NCBI GenBank assembly: GCA_030827475.1
Contig: JAUREJ010000021.1
Span: 1-33,851, forward strand
Direction: 5' to 3'
Source: Candidatus Poseidonia sp.
Lineage (GTDB): Archaea; Thermoplasmatota; Poseidoniia; Poseidoniales; Poseidoniaceae
Length of the DNA stretch: 33,851 nucleotides
How positions within the stretch are numbered: position 1 is the stretch's first letter; the number at the start of each line of letters is the position of its first letter. Both the position numbers and the translations under genes were made by a program. Shown one piece after another: positions 10,229 through 19,000 of this stretch. The notes below the pieces were generated by a model. That model was not told where the DNA came from. It saw nothing but the letters and a program-made list of their open reading frames with translations, and did no database searches.

Positions 10229-10984
10229 TCATAAATCACGAACATCAAAGCGTTGACCCGATTGGTTCATGGTGTGTTCAGCAACGATTGAGAAAAGTTG
10301 GTCTGCGACTTCTTCAGGTTGTGTCAATTGACCGTCCGTTTTGTAAGCGACGAAGTTGTCATGAAGCGGAAAATCCTCCTGAGGTGCAGACCGAATGGCC
10401 AACTGCATCTCCGTATCGACGATGCCGGGCGCCACAGATACGGCGCTGATGTTGTGCTCTGAACCCTCCGAAGCCATGCAGCGCGTCCACATGTCAAGAG
10501 CAGCCTTTGCCGTACAATATGCAGACCAAGACGGGAGAGGGCGCAAAGCAGCTCCGCTTGAAATCGTCGTGATTCGGACACGATGGCCTGCCGTCATCGT
10601 ATCCCGTAAGGCCTGTGTGAGGTGTTGAACGCCCACCACGTTTACCATCATCGATCGTAGCCAAGCCGATGGGTCGGCTTTGAGCATGGGTTTGATGGGA
10701 TGTATGTCGCCGGCGTTGTGAACGATTCCATGAACGGCTTTGTGGGTGCGGCAAATCCGTGCAGCGGTCAATTCAACCGATTCGCTGTCTGCAAGATCGC
10801 ATTCGACAGCATACGAGGTCGGTGAAATCGCTTGAACTTCTGAGGTTGCGGCCTGGAGGTCCCCGCTCGCTCTCGCAAGCAGGACGACTCGGGCACCTTC
10901 GTGGGCGAGTTTGAGACTCAGCGCTCTCCCAATTCCCTTTGATGCACCGGTGACGACGTAAGTTTGGCCCTCAAGCTCGCTCAC
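10229..10984 (-). CDS. Short-chain dehydrogenase/reductase (SDR)
   Basis: TGASKGIGRALSLKLA, VHNAG, SSGAALRPLPSWSAYCTAKAALD (S-Y-K catalytic set). Confidence 0.92.
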   Translation of the reverse strand: MSELEGQTYVVTGASKGIGRALSLKLAHEGARVVLLARASGDLQAATSEVQAISPTSYAVECDLADSESVELTAARICRTHKAVHGIVHNAGDIHPIKPMLKADPSAWLRSMMVNVVGVQHLTQALRDTMTAGHRVRITTISSGAALRPLPSWSAYCTAKAALDMWTRCMASEGSEHNISAVSVAPGIVDTEMQLAIRSAPQEDFPLHDNFVAYKTDGQLTQPEEVADQLFSIVAEHTMNQSGQRFDVRDL

Positions 10985-10993
10985 GAAACCACC

Positions 10994-11839
10994 TCAATAG
11001 GTGTAGAAGCCTTGGCCGGACTTGCGTCCAAGCTTTCCTTCGGCAACCATCTGAACCAGAAGCGGAGCCGGAGCGTACTTCTCCGTGCCGAATCCCTCGT
11101 AGAGGACGTTCATGATGTGCAACACCGTATCGTTACCAATCAAATCGGAAAGGGCCAGTGGACCGATGGGGTGGTTCATACCGAGTTTCATGATGCCGTC
11201 GATGGCTTCGGGTTCGGCAACACCCTCCTGCAAGGTCAGGATGGCTTCGTTGATCATCGGGCAGAGAATCCTGTTGGAGACAAAGCCCGGCGCATCGTTG
11301 CACGAGAGGGCGGTCTTCCCCATCCTCTCTGCCGCCTCGACAACCGCCGTGTTTGTGGCATCGCTCGTCCCCTCGCCGTTGATGATTTCAACGAGTTTCA
11401 TGATGGGAACGGGGTTCATGAAATGCATGCCGATGACCTTCTCCGGTCGCTGCGTGGAGGCAGCAATCGTCGTGATGGAGATCGACGACGTGTTTGAGGC
11501 GAGGATGGTCTCAGACTTGCAAAGGCCGTCGAGTTCTGAAAAAATCTCCTGTTTGAGTGAGAGAATTTCGGGCACGGCTTCCACAACAAGGTCGCAGTCA
11601 GCACACATGCTTCGGTCCGTTCCAGTCGTGATGCGAGCAAGGGCTGCATCAGCATCGGCCTGACTCATCCTCTGTTTGCTGACGAGTTTTCCCAGCGAGA
11701 ACTGAATGGTACCGAGCCCCTTCTCAACGTATTCATCCTTGATATCGATCATCACGACATCGTAGCCCGCACATGCTGCGACCTGCGCAATTCCGTTTCC
11801 CATTTGGCCAGCGCCGATAACACCTATGTTTTGGATCAT
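10994..11839 (-). CDS. hbd: 3-hydroxybutyryl/3-hydroxyacyl-CoA dehydrogenase
   Basis: [70 protein letters not shown]. Confidence 0.93.
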   Translation of the reverse strand: MIQNIGVIGAGQMGNGIAQVAACAGYDVVMIDIKDEYVEKGLGTIQFSLGKLVSKQRMSQADADAALARITTGTDRSMCADCDLVVEAVPEILSLKQEIFSELDGLCKSETILASNTSSISITTIAASTQRPEKVIGMHFMNPVPIMKLVEIINGEGTSDATNTAVVEAAERMGKTALSCNDAPGFVSNRILCPMINEAILTLQEGVAEPEAIDGIMKLGMNHPIGPLALSDLIGNDTVLHIMNVLYEGFGTEKYAPAPLLVQMVAEGKLGRKSGQGFYTY

Positions 11840-11992
11840 GTGTCCACCTTAACGAAGGCTAGGGTCACTTCGTTCAAGAAGATGTGTGTGGAGAAAAATG
11901 GTGCAAGGAACGAGATGGATCTCCGAGAAGGCATGGTGACCGTGAACGAATTCCACCTACTCATATCGGTCGTTGCGAAAAACGTCAGAAAG

Positions 11993-12065
11993 TAGCCCGA
12001 CTCGGATTCGAACCGAGGTCGGCGGGACCAAAACCCGCCATGATGGACCCCTACACTATCGGGCT
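11993..12065 (-). tRNA. tRNA-Gln (anticodon TTG)
   Basis: Minus strand AGCCCGATAGTGTAGGGGTCCATCATGGCGGGTTTTGGTCCCGCCGACCTCGGTTCGAATCCGAGTCGGGCTA: 7-bp acceptor AGCCCGA/TCGGGCT, anticodon loop TTTTGGT, T-loop GGTTCGAATCC. CCA not encoded. Confidence 0.95.
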
Positions 12066-12115
12066 GTGTAAGTCGGTCGGAGCGGTTCCGCTTTTTGTTT
12101 TTGTCGGCTTTGAAC

Positions 12116-12580
12116 TCATCGAAGAAGAGGATGGTCGCCGAGTGTTTTTCGAGCGCTTTCAATGAATTCACTCAAATCAAGGTCATTTTGCTCCATGTAC
12201 AGTTTTGCTTGCAAGGCCATGTCCAACTTGTCTAAAGATTTGACGAAAATGGCCTCGGGCGTGGATTGAAGTTCGTATTCATCAAAGAGATCCACCCACT
12301 CCGGAGCGAGGACTTCCATGGCTGCACGTTCATCCGCTGATTTTGTGGACACATCGTCTTGAGGGGTGAGATCTCCGACAATCACCTCAGGAAGATCGTG
12401 AACCAAACACAACTTGAGCACATGCTCAAGGTTCACATCGTGTGGACAGAGTTTCAAAGCGAGAACAGCCATTCCCCATGAGTGAGCAGCAACCGACTCG
12501 GGCGATTGAACGCCTGCATTGACCCATCCTCGCCGTTGGACGTCCTTGAGTTGGAGCAAGGTCATCAATTCCTCTCGCAT
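12116..12580 (-). CDS. HD-domain hydrolase (YfbR/5'-deoxynucleotidase-like)
   Basis: AAHSWGMAVLAL...LKLCLVHDLPEVIVGDLTP HD-type metal-binding motifs. Confidence 0.8.
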   Translation of the reverse strand: MREELMTLLQLKDVQRRGWVNAGVQSPESVAAHSWGMAVLALKLCPHDVNLEHVLKLCLVHDLPEVIVGDLTPQDDVSTKSADERAAMEVLAPEWVDLFDEYELQSTPEAIFVKSLDKLDMALQAKLYMEQNDLDLSEFIESARKTLGDHPLLR

Positions 12581-12630
12581 GGAGGTGGCTTGAAGCGCGG
12601 GTTCAAAACCTCATCTACCGAGGTGGAGGT

Positions 12631-13242
12631 ATGCGTGGAAGAACGCCATCATGGTGGAGCGAAGCCCATGACTTCCTCTCCGAGGACGACCTCTTGGGAC
12701 CTGTTGTCCAACGGTTCGGCCCGGACGGCATCAGCAGCCGGGATGATCTGTTCCAGACCCTTGTGCGGTCCATCGTGGGGCAGCAGATTTCCGTGCTCGC
12801 CGCTGACGCAATTTGGGGGCGTCTGGTCGAGCATCTTGGCGAGGTCACGCCCGCTGCGGTGTTGGCATCAGACCAGAAAAACATCGCAGCCTGCGGTGTC
12901 ACTCGGCCGAAAGCAAGTTACATTCACGGTCTTGCAGAAAGGTCAGATGAATTGCTGCACCAACCATGGGAAACGATGACCGACGAGGCGATTCAGAAGC
13001 ATTTGGTCCAATTTCGAGGCATTGGTCCGTGGACCGCAGAAATGATCCTCATGTTCCATTTTTTGCGACCCGACGTCTTTAGCCTTGGCGACATTGGCCT
13101 GATTCGAGGCACGCAGCGCTTGGTTCCCGAGGCCGAAACAAAGGAACAAGTCAGTGAAATCGCCGAACGTTGGCGACCGTACCGCACGGCAGCTGCCTGG
13201 TACCTCTGGCGCATCCTCGACCCGGTGCCCGTAGAATACTGA
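12631..13242 (+). CDS. DNA-3-methyladenine glycosylase (AlkA-like, HhH-GPD)
   Basis: FQTLVRSIVGQQIS; HhH FRGIGPWTAEMILMF; DVFSLGDIGLIRG with candidate catalytic Asp. Confidence 0.87.
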   Translation: MRGRTPSWWSEAHDFLSEDDLLGPVVQRFGPDGISSRDDLFQTLVRSIVGQQISVLAADAIWGRLVEHLGEVTPAAVLASDQKNIAACGVTRPKASYIHGLAERSDELLHQPWETMTDEAIQKHLVQFRGIGPWTAEMILMFHFLRPDVFSLGDIGLIRGTQRLVPEAETKEQVSEIAERWRPYRTAAAWYLWRILDPVPVEY

Positions 13243-13281
13243 AGGCGAAGGTTTGACAACACACTCAGATTTGGCACCGGC

Positions 13282-14211
13282 ATGGCGGAAGACCCTCTTT
13301 CCCCGCGAAACCCACCGAAAACCATGTCAGAACGGTTGAGCAAAACCGGGTCACGCATTTCGGAATTGTCAAAACAAGCGGCCTTGGCGACCAAGGAGGC
13401 GATGAGCAAAGTCGCCGACGCCAGCAAAGACGCTTTGGCGAAAACCAATGAAGCCGTGAGCAACGTTGTTGAATCGAAACGGGAGCAGAAAGCAGAGCGC
13501 CTGACACAAAAAATCGAGGCCACCAAAGCCGAACTCAAGGAAGGGGGGTACATCGCCCCCGTGCCCGCCATGGTGACGTTGCCTGAATTTGAAGAAGAAC
13601 GGATGGCGGTCATGGCTGAAGAACACGACATCCTCGTTGACCTCGTCGACCATATGCACGCGCTCTCAAAGCGCGTTGACAAGCTCGAAGGGACGTACCG
13701 CGCCTTGGCGATGGAAGAGCGGGCCAAAGTCAACGCTCCAGCGGAAAGGCACGAGGCTGGTTCGTCTGCGCTTCCCGCCACATCCCAAGGCATGACGGCG
13801 GCCCTCAGCTTGTTGGGTGCATCCCTGGTGTGGGTCGTGTTGTTGACCGGGCTCGACCGTTACATCACCTCAAACGCTTGGATGCTCTTCGAAACCTATC
13901 CGGCTGAAATCCCCGTTTGGGGAGTTGGCGCTGGTTCATGGGTGATGTTTGTCCTCCGCCAACTCGGGCGTTCTGCCCCGATTTTCCGCGTCTCCACGCC
14001 GATGCTCGTTCAAACAGGGCTTGCTGTCGGCATCACGACCATGATGGCCTTGCTGTTGACCGACGATACGATTTCTACAATGTCAAGCGTTTGGACGTGG
14101 GGGACGGCCATTGCGGTTGCCGTCTTGGTGTCCTCCACGCTGGTCGCTAATGCTTGGCGGAGCACGCGCAAGATGTTGAAGCCCCAAGAATCGATGGAAC
14201 TCATCGATTGA
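13282..14211 (+). CDS. Hypothetical protein: N-terminal Ala/Lys-rich helical region plus C-terminal membrane domain
   Basis: Amphipathic stretch SKQAALATKEAMSKVADASKDALAKTNEAVSNVVESKREQKAERLTQKIEATKAEL, then ~4 TM segments. Confidence 0.7.
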   Translation: MAEDPLSPRNPPKTMSERLSKTGSRISELSKQAALATKEAMSKVADASKDALAKTNEAVSNVVESKREQKAERLTQKIEATKAELKEGGYIAPVPAMVTLPEFEEERMAVMAEEHDILVDLVDHMHALSKRVDKLEGTYRALAMEERAKVNAPAERHEAGSSALPATSQGMTAALSLLGASLVWVVLLTGLDRYITSNAWMLFETYPAEIPVWGVGAGSWVMFVLRQLGRSAPIFRVSTPMLVQTGLAVGITTMMALLLTDDTISTMSSVWTWGTAIAVAVLVSSTLVANAWRSTRKMLKPQESMELID

Positions 14212-15403
14212 TGGCTTCACCGTCTTTGAACAGGTCTCGAGTGATGTTCTTCTGGTGGGACTCAAGCGTGCCGCCACCGATCTCCAACAACTTCGCATCC
14301 CGCCAAAGCCGCTCAACGTGGTACTCCCCCACGTAGCCGTAGCCACCCATGACCTGCATGGCGGCGTCGGCGATCTCCTTCGCTGCCGTGGTTGCGAAGA
14401 GTTTCACGCCGTCAGAATCCAAACGCTGACCGGAGGTTCCAATGGTGAGGTTGTTGGCGGTGTCGTAGATGTACGCCCTCATCGCCCGATATTTTGCCCA
14501 GCTTTCCCCAATGTAACGCTGAATCTGTCCAAACTCACGGATGGGGGCGTTGAACGCCACCCGGTCGGTTGCGTAGCGGTTCATCTCGTCGAGCGCACGA
14601 CGACCAATGCCAAGAGCCATCGCAGCCAACGTGAGGCGCTCGAGTTCGAGGTTACCCATCATGTGAAGCAGGGATTGACCCACATCACCCACAAGGTTCG
14701 CTTCGGGAACGATGCAATCATCGAAGACGAGTTCAGCAGTGTTGGATGCCCGCATACCGGTCTTGTCGTAGATTTTCTGACCGACGCTATAACCCGGCAT
14801 ACCGGCTTCAACGAGGAAGGTCGACAATTGAACGCGACCGCGCTCGTCTTCGCCGGTCTTCGCGTAGACCCAGACAACATCCGCTGGCGTCCCTTCTTCG
14901 TCAATGCAGCCGTTGGTGATCCACATCTTCCGGCCGTTGAGAAGCCATGTCCCGTCGTCTTGTTGCACCGCACTCGTGCCCAGACCAAGCACGTCCGTTC
15001 CGGCGTCCGGTTCCGACATGGCCATCGCACCGATCCATTCACCCGAGCAAACTTTGGGAAGGATTCTGGCCTTTTGTTCCTCAGTCCCGTTGTAGGCCAA
15101 GTTGTTGACGAAGAGCATGGAATGCGCAAGGTAGGCAAGCGCGAATCCGGGGTCGGAGGCCGACAATTCTTCGTGGACGATGGTGCATGCCACAGCGTCC
15201 AATCCTGCTCCGCCGTACTCCTCGGGAGCGCTGATGCCGAGCAAACCCAATTCACCCATGCTGCGAAGCAGTTCAAGATTGAATTTTTCATCTCTGTCGT
15301 GCTCGTGAGCTTGGGGTTCCACGTTTTCTTGCGTCCATTCTCGTACCATTTCACGAAGCATAAGATGCTCTTCGCTCGGATTGGCGATGTCCATGTTCGA
15401 CAT
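14201..15403 (-). CDS. Acyl-CoA dehydrogenase
   Basis: GLLGISAPEEYGGAGLDAVACTIVHEELSASDPGFALAYLAHSML; AMSEPDAGTDV; QVMGGYGYVGEYHVERLWRDAKLLEIGGGT. Confidence 0.95.
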   Translation of the reverse strand: MSNMDIANPSEEHLMLREMVREWTQENVEPQAHEHDRDEKFNLELLRSMGELGLLGISAPEEYGGAGLDAVACTIVHEELSASDPGFALAYLAHSMLFVNNLAYNGTEEQKARILPKVCSGEWIGAMAMSEPDAGTDVLGLGTSAVQQDDGTWLLNGRKMWITNGCIDEEGTPADVVWVYAKTGEDERGRVQLSTFLVEAGMPGYSVGQKIYDKTGMRASNTAELVFDDCIVPEANLVGDVGQSLLHMMGNLELERLTLAAMALGIGRRALDEMNRYATDRVAFNAPIREFGQIQRYIGESWAKYRAMRAYIYDTANNLTIGTSGQRLDSDGVKLFATTAAKEIADAAMQVMGGYGYVGEYHVERLWRDAKLLEIGGGTLESHQKNITRDLFKDGEAINR

Positions 15404-15451
15404 GGCTTCTCCTCGGAACGGTGGCTTTTGACTTTTAGTGCAAGACCTGCA

Positions 15452-15655
15452 CTATTCCTCTGCGTCCTTGGCGTCGTGTTCCTCGCCGCCTTTCATCGCT
15501 CCGAGGTAAGCATCGTAGTCTTCCTGGCGTTCAAACTCAAGGGGAATCACCATCAATTCTTGACAGTCTTGGCACTGGTAGCGCTGACCGACCATGAAAC
15601 CCATGTAAGGGTAAACACGGATACCGTGACAATTGATGCAAACGCGGAAGGACAA
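15452..15655 (-). CDS. Small zinc-ribbon protein
   Basis: 67 aa with CINC...CQDC; 14 bp downstream of the EF-hand ORF on the same strand. Confidence 0.65.
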   Translation of the reverse strand: MSFRVCINCHGIRVYPYMGFMVGQRYQCQDCQELMVIPLEFERQEDYDAYLGAMKGGEEHDAKDAEE

Positions 15656-15669
15656 GGCTCATCGCCCTC

Positions 15670-15966
15670 TCATTCCTCTTCGCTCAACGCCGTTCGGAGT
15701 TCGTCAACATCAATCCGGTGATCGTCGTTCGCGTCAAAGGCCTTGATGATTTGAGAGATTTGCCCCGGCGAGAGCACATCGCCAACCATGTTTTTGATGC
15801 CGTTGTGGAGTTCGGGGCCGTTGATTGTCCCATCGCTATCGGTGTCAAAAGCCTCGAACAATTCCTTGACCGACATACCTTTTTCTCGCAACGCATCGTT
15901 CAGTTTGGCCACGGCATCGGAAAGACTCCACTCGTCGGTCATAAGGGGACCAGCCATCGGCGCCAT
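15670..15966 (-). CDS. EF-hand domain protein (start uncertain: 16026, 15966 or 15942)
   Basis: Two EF-hand loops: FDTDSDGTINGPELHNGI (canonical) and FDANDDHRIDVDELRTAL (His at the Gly position). Confidence 0.85.
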   Translation of the reverse strand: MAPMAGPLMTDEWSLSDAVAKLNDALREKGMSVKELFEAFDTDSDGTINGPELHNGIKNMVGDVLSPGQISQIIKAFDANDDHRIDVDELRTALSEEE

Positions 15967-16043
15967 AAATCGTTTTTCATCGGACCAAACCCCAACGGAG
16001 AAACGGAAGGAGGCTTCATAAACCAACGAGAAGGGGAGAAATT

Positions 16044-19000
16044 ATGGAAACCTCCCGGCGTGTTGCTTGGTCCTTTGTGGTCCTCATGATGCTCAGCAGT
16101 CTGGGACATCTGGGGTGGAGCGAATCTCAGCCGAGCCTTCCGGCACCTGCTCAGTCCGTTGGAACGGCGACGCAACAAGCGTTTACCGACGGGAGCACCG
16201 AAGTCACTGGCCTCGTTGGTTCCGCCATCTCACCGACGATACCGGTGAACTACGGACACAACATGACCGACGGGTCGGTTTCCCTTCACCTTGAAGGTTC
16301 AAAAGTCACCCGAACCACGACGTTTTCTGTAGGTGCAGGGTCCCTCAACGGAACGCTCAACGACACCATCAACGACGGAACAACCATTCAGTTGACCTCC
16401 TCGGCTGCAGGACCCTCTCAAGCGGGGACGAATTCGAGCACCGTTTTGAGCACCACAAACCTCGCTGGAACGCATGCTTACGACACGCTTGAACTTCTTT
16501 GCGGCATCGCCTCCTGCGGGCGTCTTGTTGCAACGGGCGACTTGACCTTGTACGTCAACACCCTCAGAATTGAGCAAGGAGCATCCATTGTCGCCAACGA
16601 CATGACAACGGGTGGAAGCGGAGCTGGAGGCAGCACCACCGCTGCAACGAACGGCCGCAGCGATGGCGGAGGAGGAGCCGGCCATGGAGGCACCGGAGGT
16701 GCTGGAGGAGGAAGCTCTGGCGGAACTGGAGGGGCGACCTACGGAAACGGCAGTGAACGCGGGAGCCAAGGCGGGTCGGTCACCAGCAGTTATCATTCAA
16801 CGGCAAACGGTGGTTCCGGAGGCGGTTACATCCAAATTTTCGCCGACCAAGTCATCGTCAACGGCTCGATTCAAGCGCACGGTGGTGACGGCGATGCCGG
16901 CAGCCAAGCCTCATCGGGAACAGGAGCAGGTGGCTCTGGCGGAGGTGGAGGATCCGGCGGCTCAATTTCCATTCGAGCCAACAGCGTCAGCGTCGGGAAC
17001 GGTGGCCAAATCAAAGCCGATGGTGGCGATGGCGGTGACGGTGCGAACGGTGCCCAAAACGGACCCGGCTTCGGGATGTACGATGGCGGAGATGGCGGTG
17101 GCGGCGGTGGCGGCGGACGAATCGTCATCCAAACCCAAACCAACGGTTACGCCAACTCGGGTACGGTGAGCGCCCTCGGCGGCAGTGGTGGCACCAAGGG
17201 AATGAAGTACGGAACGGGCGTTGACGGTGTCGACGGAAGTGCAGGTTCGAACGGTGTTGTCTCAACATCAACATGGACTGGATATGTAGCGACCAGCAAC
17301 GTGACGGCGAACAACGGCAGTTTCACCACCCAACCTCTCCAAAGCCAAGCCAACAATCCTTCACCTGCCTTCATCACGCACAACGCCGCCGTCCCCGCAG
17401 ATGCATCCTTAACCGTTCTCTACCGCACGACGCTGAACGGCAGCGGTTCATCTTGGGATGAGTGGACCGCATGGTTGCCCCTATCGCTCTCGGGCGAAGC
17501 GGTGGAACGCCACCGGTGGATTCAGCTGTCCTATGTCTTCAGCAGAACCGGCAGTGCCAGTCCGACGTTGACGAGCTTGACGGTTGAACACAGTTCTTGG
17601 ACCACCCTGACCTCAAGCGAATTCCGCTACGACGGGCAACGAATAGGACCCGACCTCTCCTCCATGTCCCTTGGCTTGACCGAAACGGTCACCGCAACAG
17701 GAACAGCAACACAACCCCAATTTTCGTTTGACTTGCCCTCCGGTTCAACCCTGACCGACGAACTTCGCGTCTGGATGCAATGGCCCGTCGGAACCAACGG
17801 CAGCACCCCTTCCTTTGTCGGTGCGACCATGAACGGCGCGACGGTCAGCACCGCTGCCGCGAATCACAGCGAAGCAGGCATTGACTTCGTCCTGCCCGCA
17901 TCCTTGGTCAACGCCCAAAGCAGCGCTGCATCCTGGACCGACACCAACGGGTTGCTCTGGGAGACGTACGCTGTTGACCTCGAAATGAGTGCCCCGACGG
18001 AGATGTGGTTTGGTCATTTCACCGCTCCTTGGAGCCTCGAAATCACCACGGATGTCACTCAAGCGATGAACAATGTCATCCTTGCTGAATGCGGGAGTTT
18101 CTATGCCTTTACCGACCCGACCTGTTTTGGTGCAGCGACCGCTCACAAGTTCAGCCTCTCTGGGTCAACCCTACCCGCTGGCTCCACCGGATTCATGTTC
18201 ACCATAGCGAACCCTTCATTCGAATGGCAGGACGCCTTTGCTCCTGAAGTGGTGGAGATTCAACATCGACGAGGCATCGAGACGTTCCCAAACCTGCGTG
18301 TCAACGAATCCTTCAGCATGATTTTGTTTGATGGAGCAGGGGAAGACGACCTGGTGGTTGAATACCTTGGCTTAGACTGGGAGCCTTCGCTCGGATTTGA
18401 CATGGCTCAGACATTGGCGTACCACAACGCCCTCAAGGGATACTACGTTTACCTTAACACCGACGGATTGGAGGTGGACGCTAGTCACGACCTGTTCATG
18501 ACCTTCCGCGTGACCGACGCCAACGGAAACGAATTGCTGCCCCGACCGACCTACAACATGACCGTCTATCCGGTCGCCCCTGAAGTGGGCACGTTCACCC
18601 TCGAAGGCTCACCCTCGGTTGGCATGGATGGCGAACGGAGCCTCTGGTCCATTGATGATGCGAACTTCACGCTGAAGGTCACGGATGTCCATCAACGGCA
18701 GACCTTATCGGTGACGGCTGAACTCTCGCAAGGTGAAGTGGCCCAGCCAATGTTGCTGCCTTTGCTCTGGAATCCCGATGAACTGGCCTATACCAACATC
18801 TGGTTGCCTCAACGAACGGACATAGGCGACTGGAACATTGAGATCAGCATGGCTGAACTCTCGGGCCTTTTCGAAGCCGATGAAAACGGCTTGAAGGACG
18901 GAGACGACCTCATGCTCCGCTTTGTTGACCAAACCGGACCTCAACTCCTGGCGCTGAACCACAGCGGCAGCATCGAACAAGGTGATCCGTTTTCGGTGAC

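Noticed and set aside
14255-15721. 488-aa plus-strand ORF
   Set aside because: Antisense to the acyl-CoA dehydrogenase and neighbouring small genes; no recognisable domain.
16612-17210. Possible tandem DNA repeat or CRISPR-like array
   Set aside because: Periodicity is from GGN codons in a continuous, in-frame coding region; no constant repeat/spacer structure.
16299-17383. Minus-strand Pro/Ser-rich ORFs opposite the Gly-rich region
   Set aside because: Poly-Pro strings are the reverse complement of Gly codons; artefact of low complexity.
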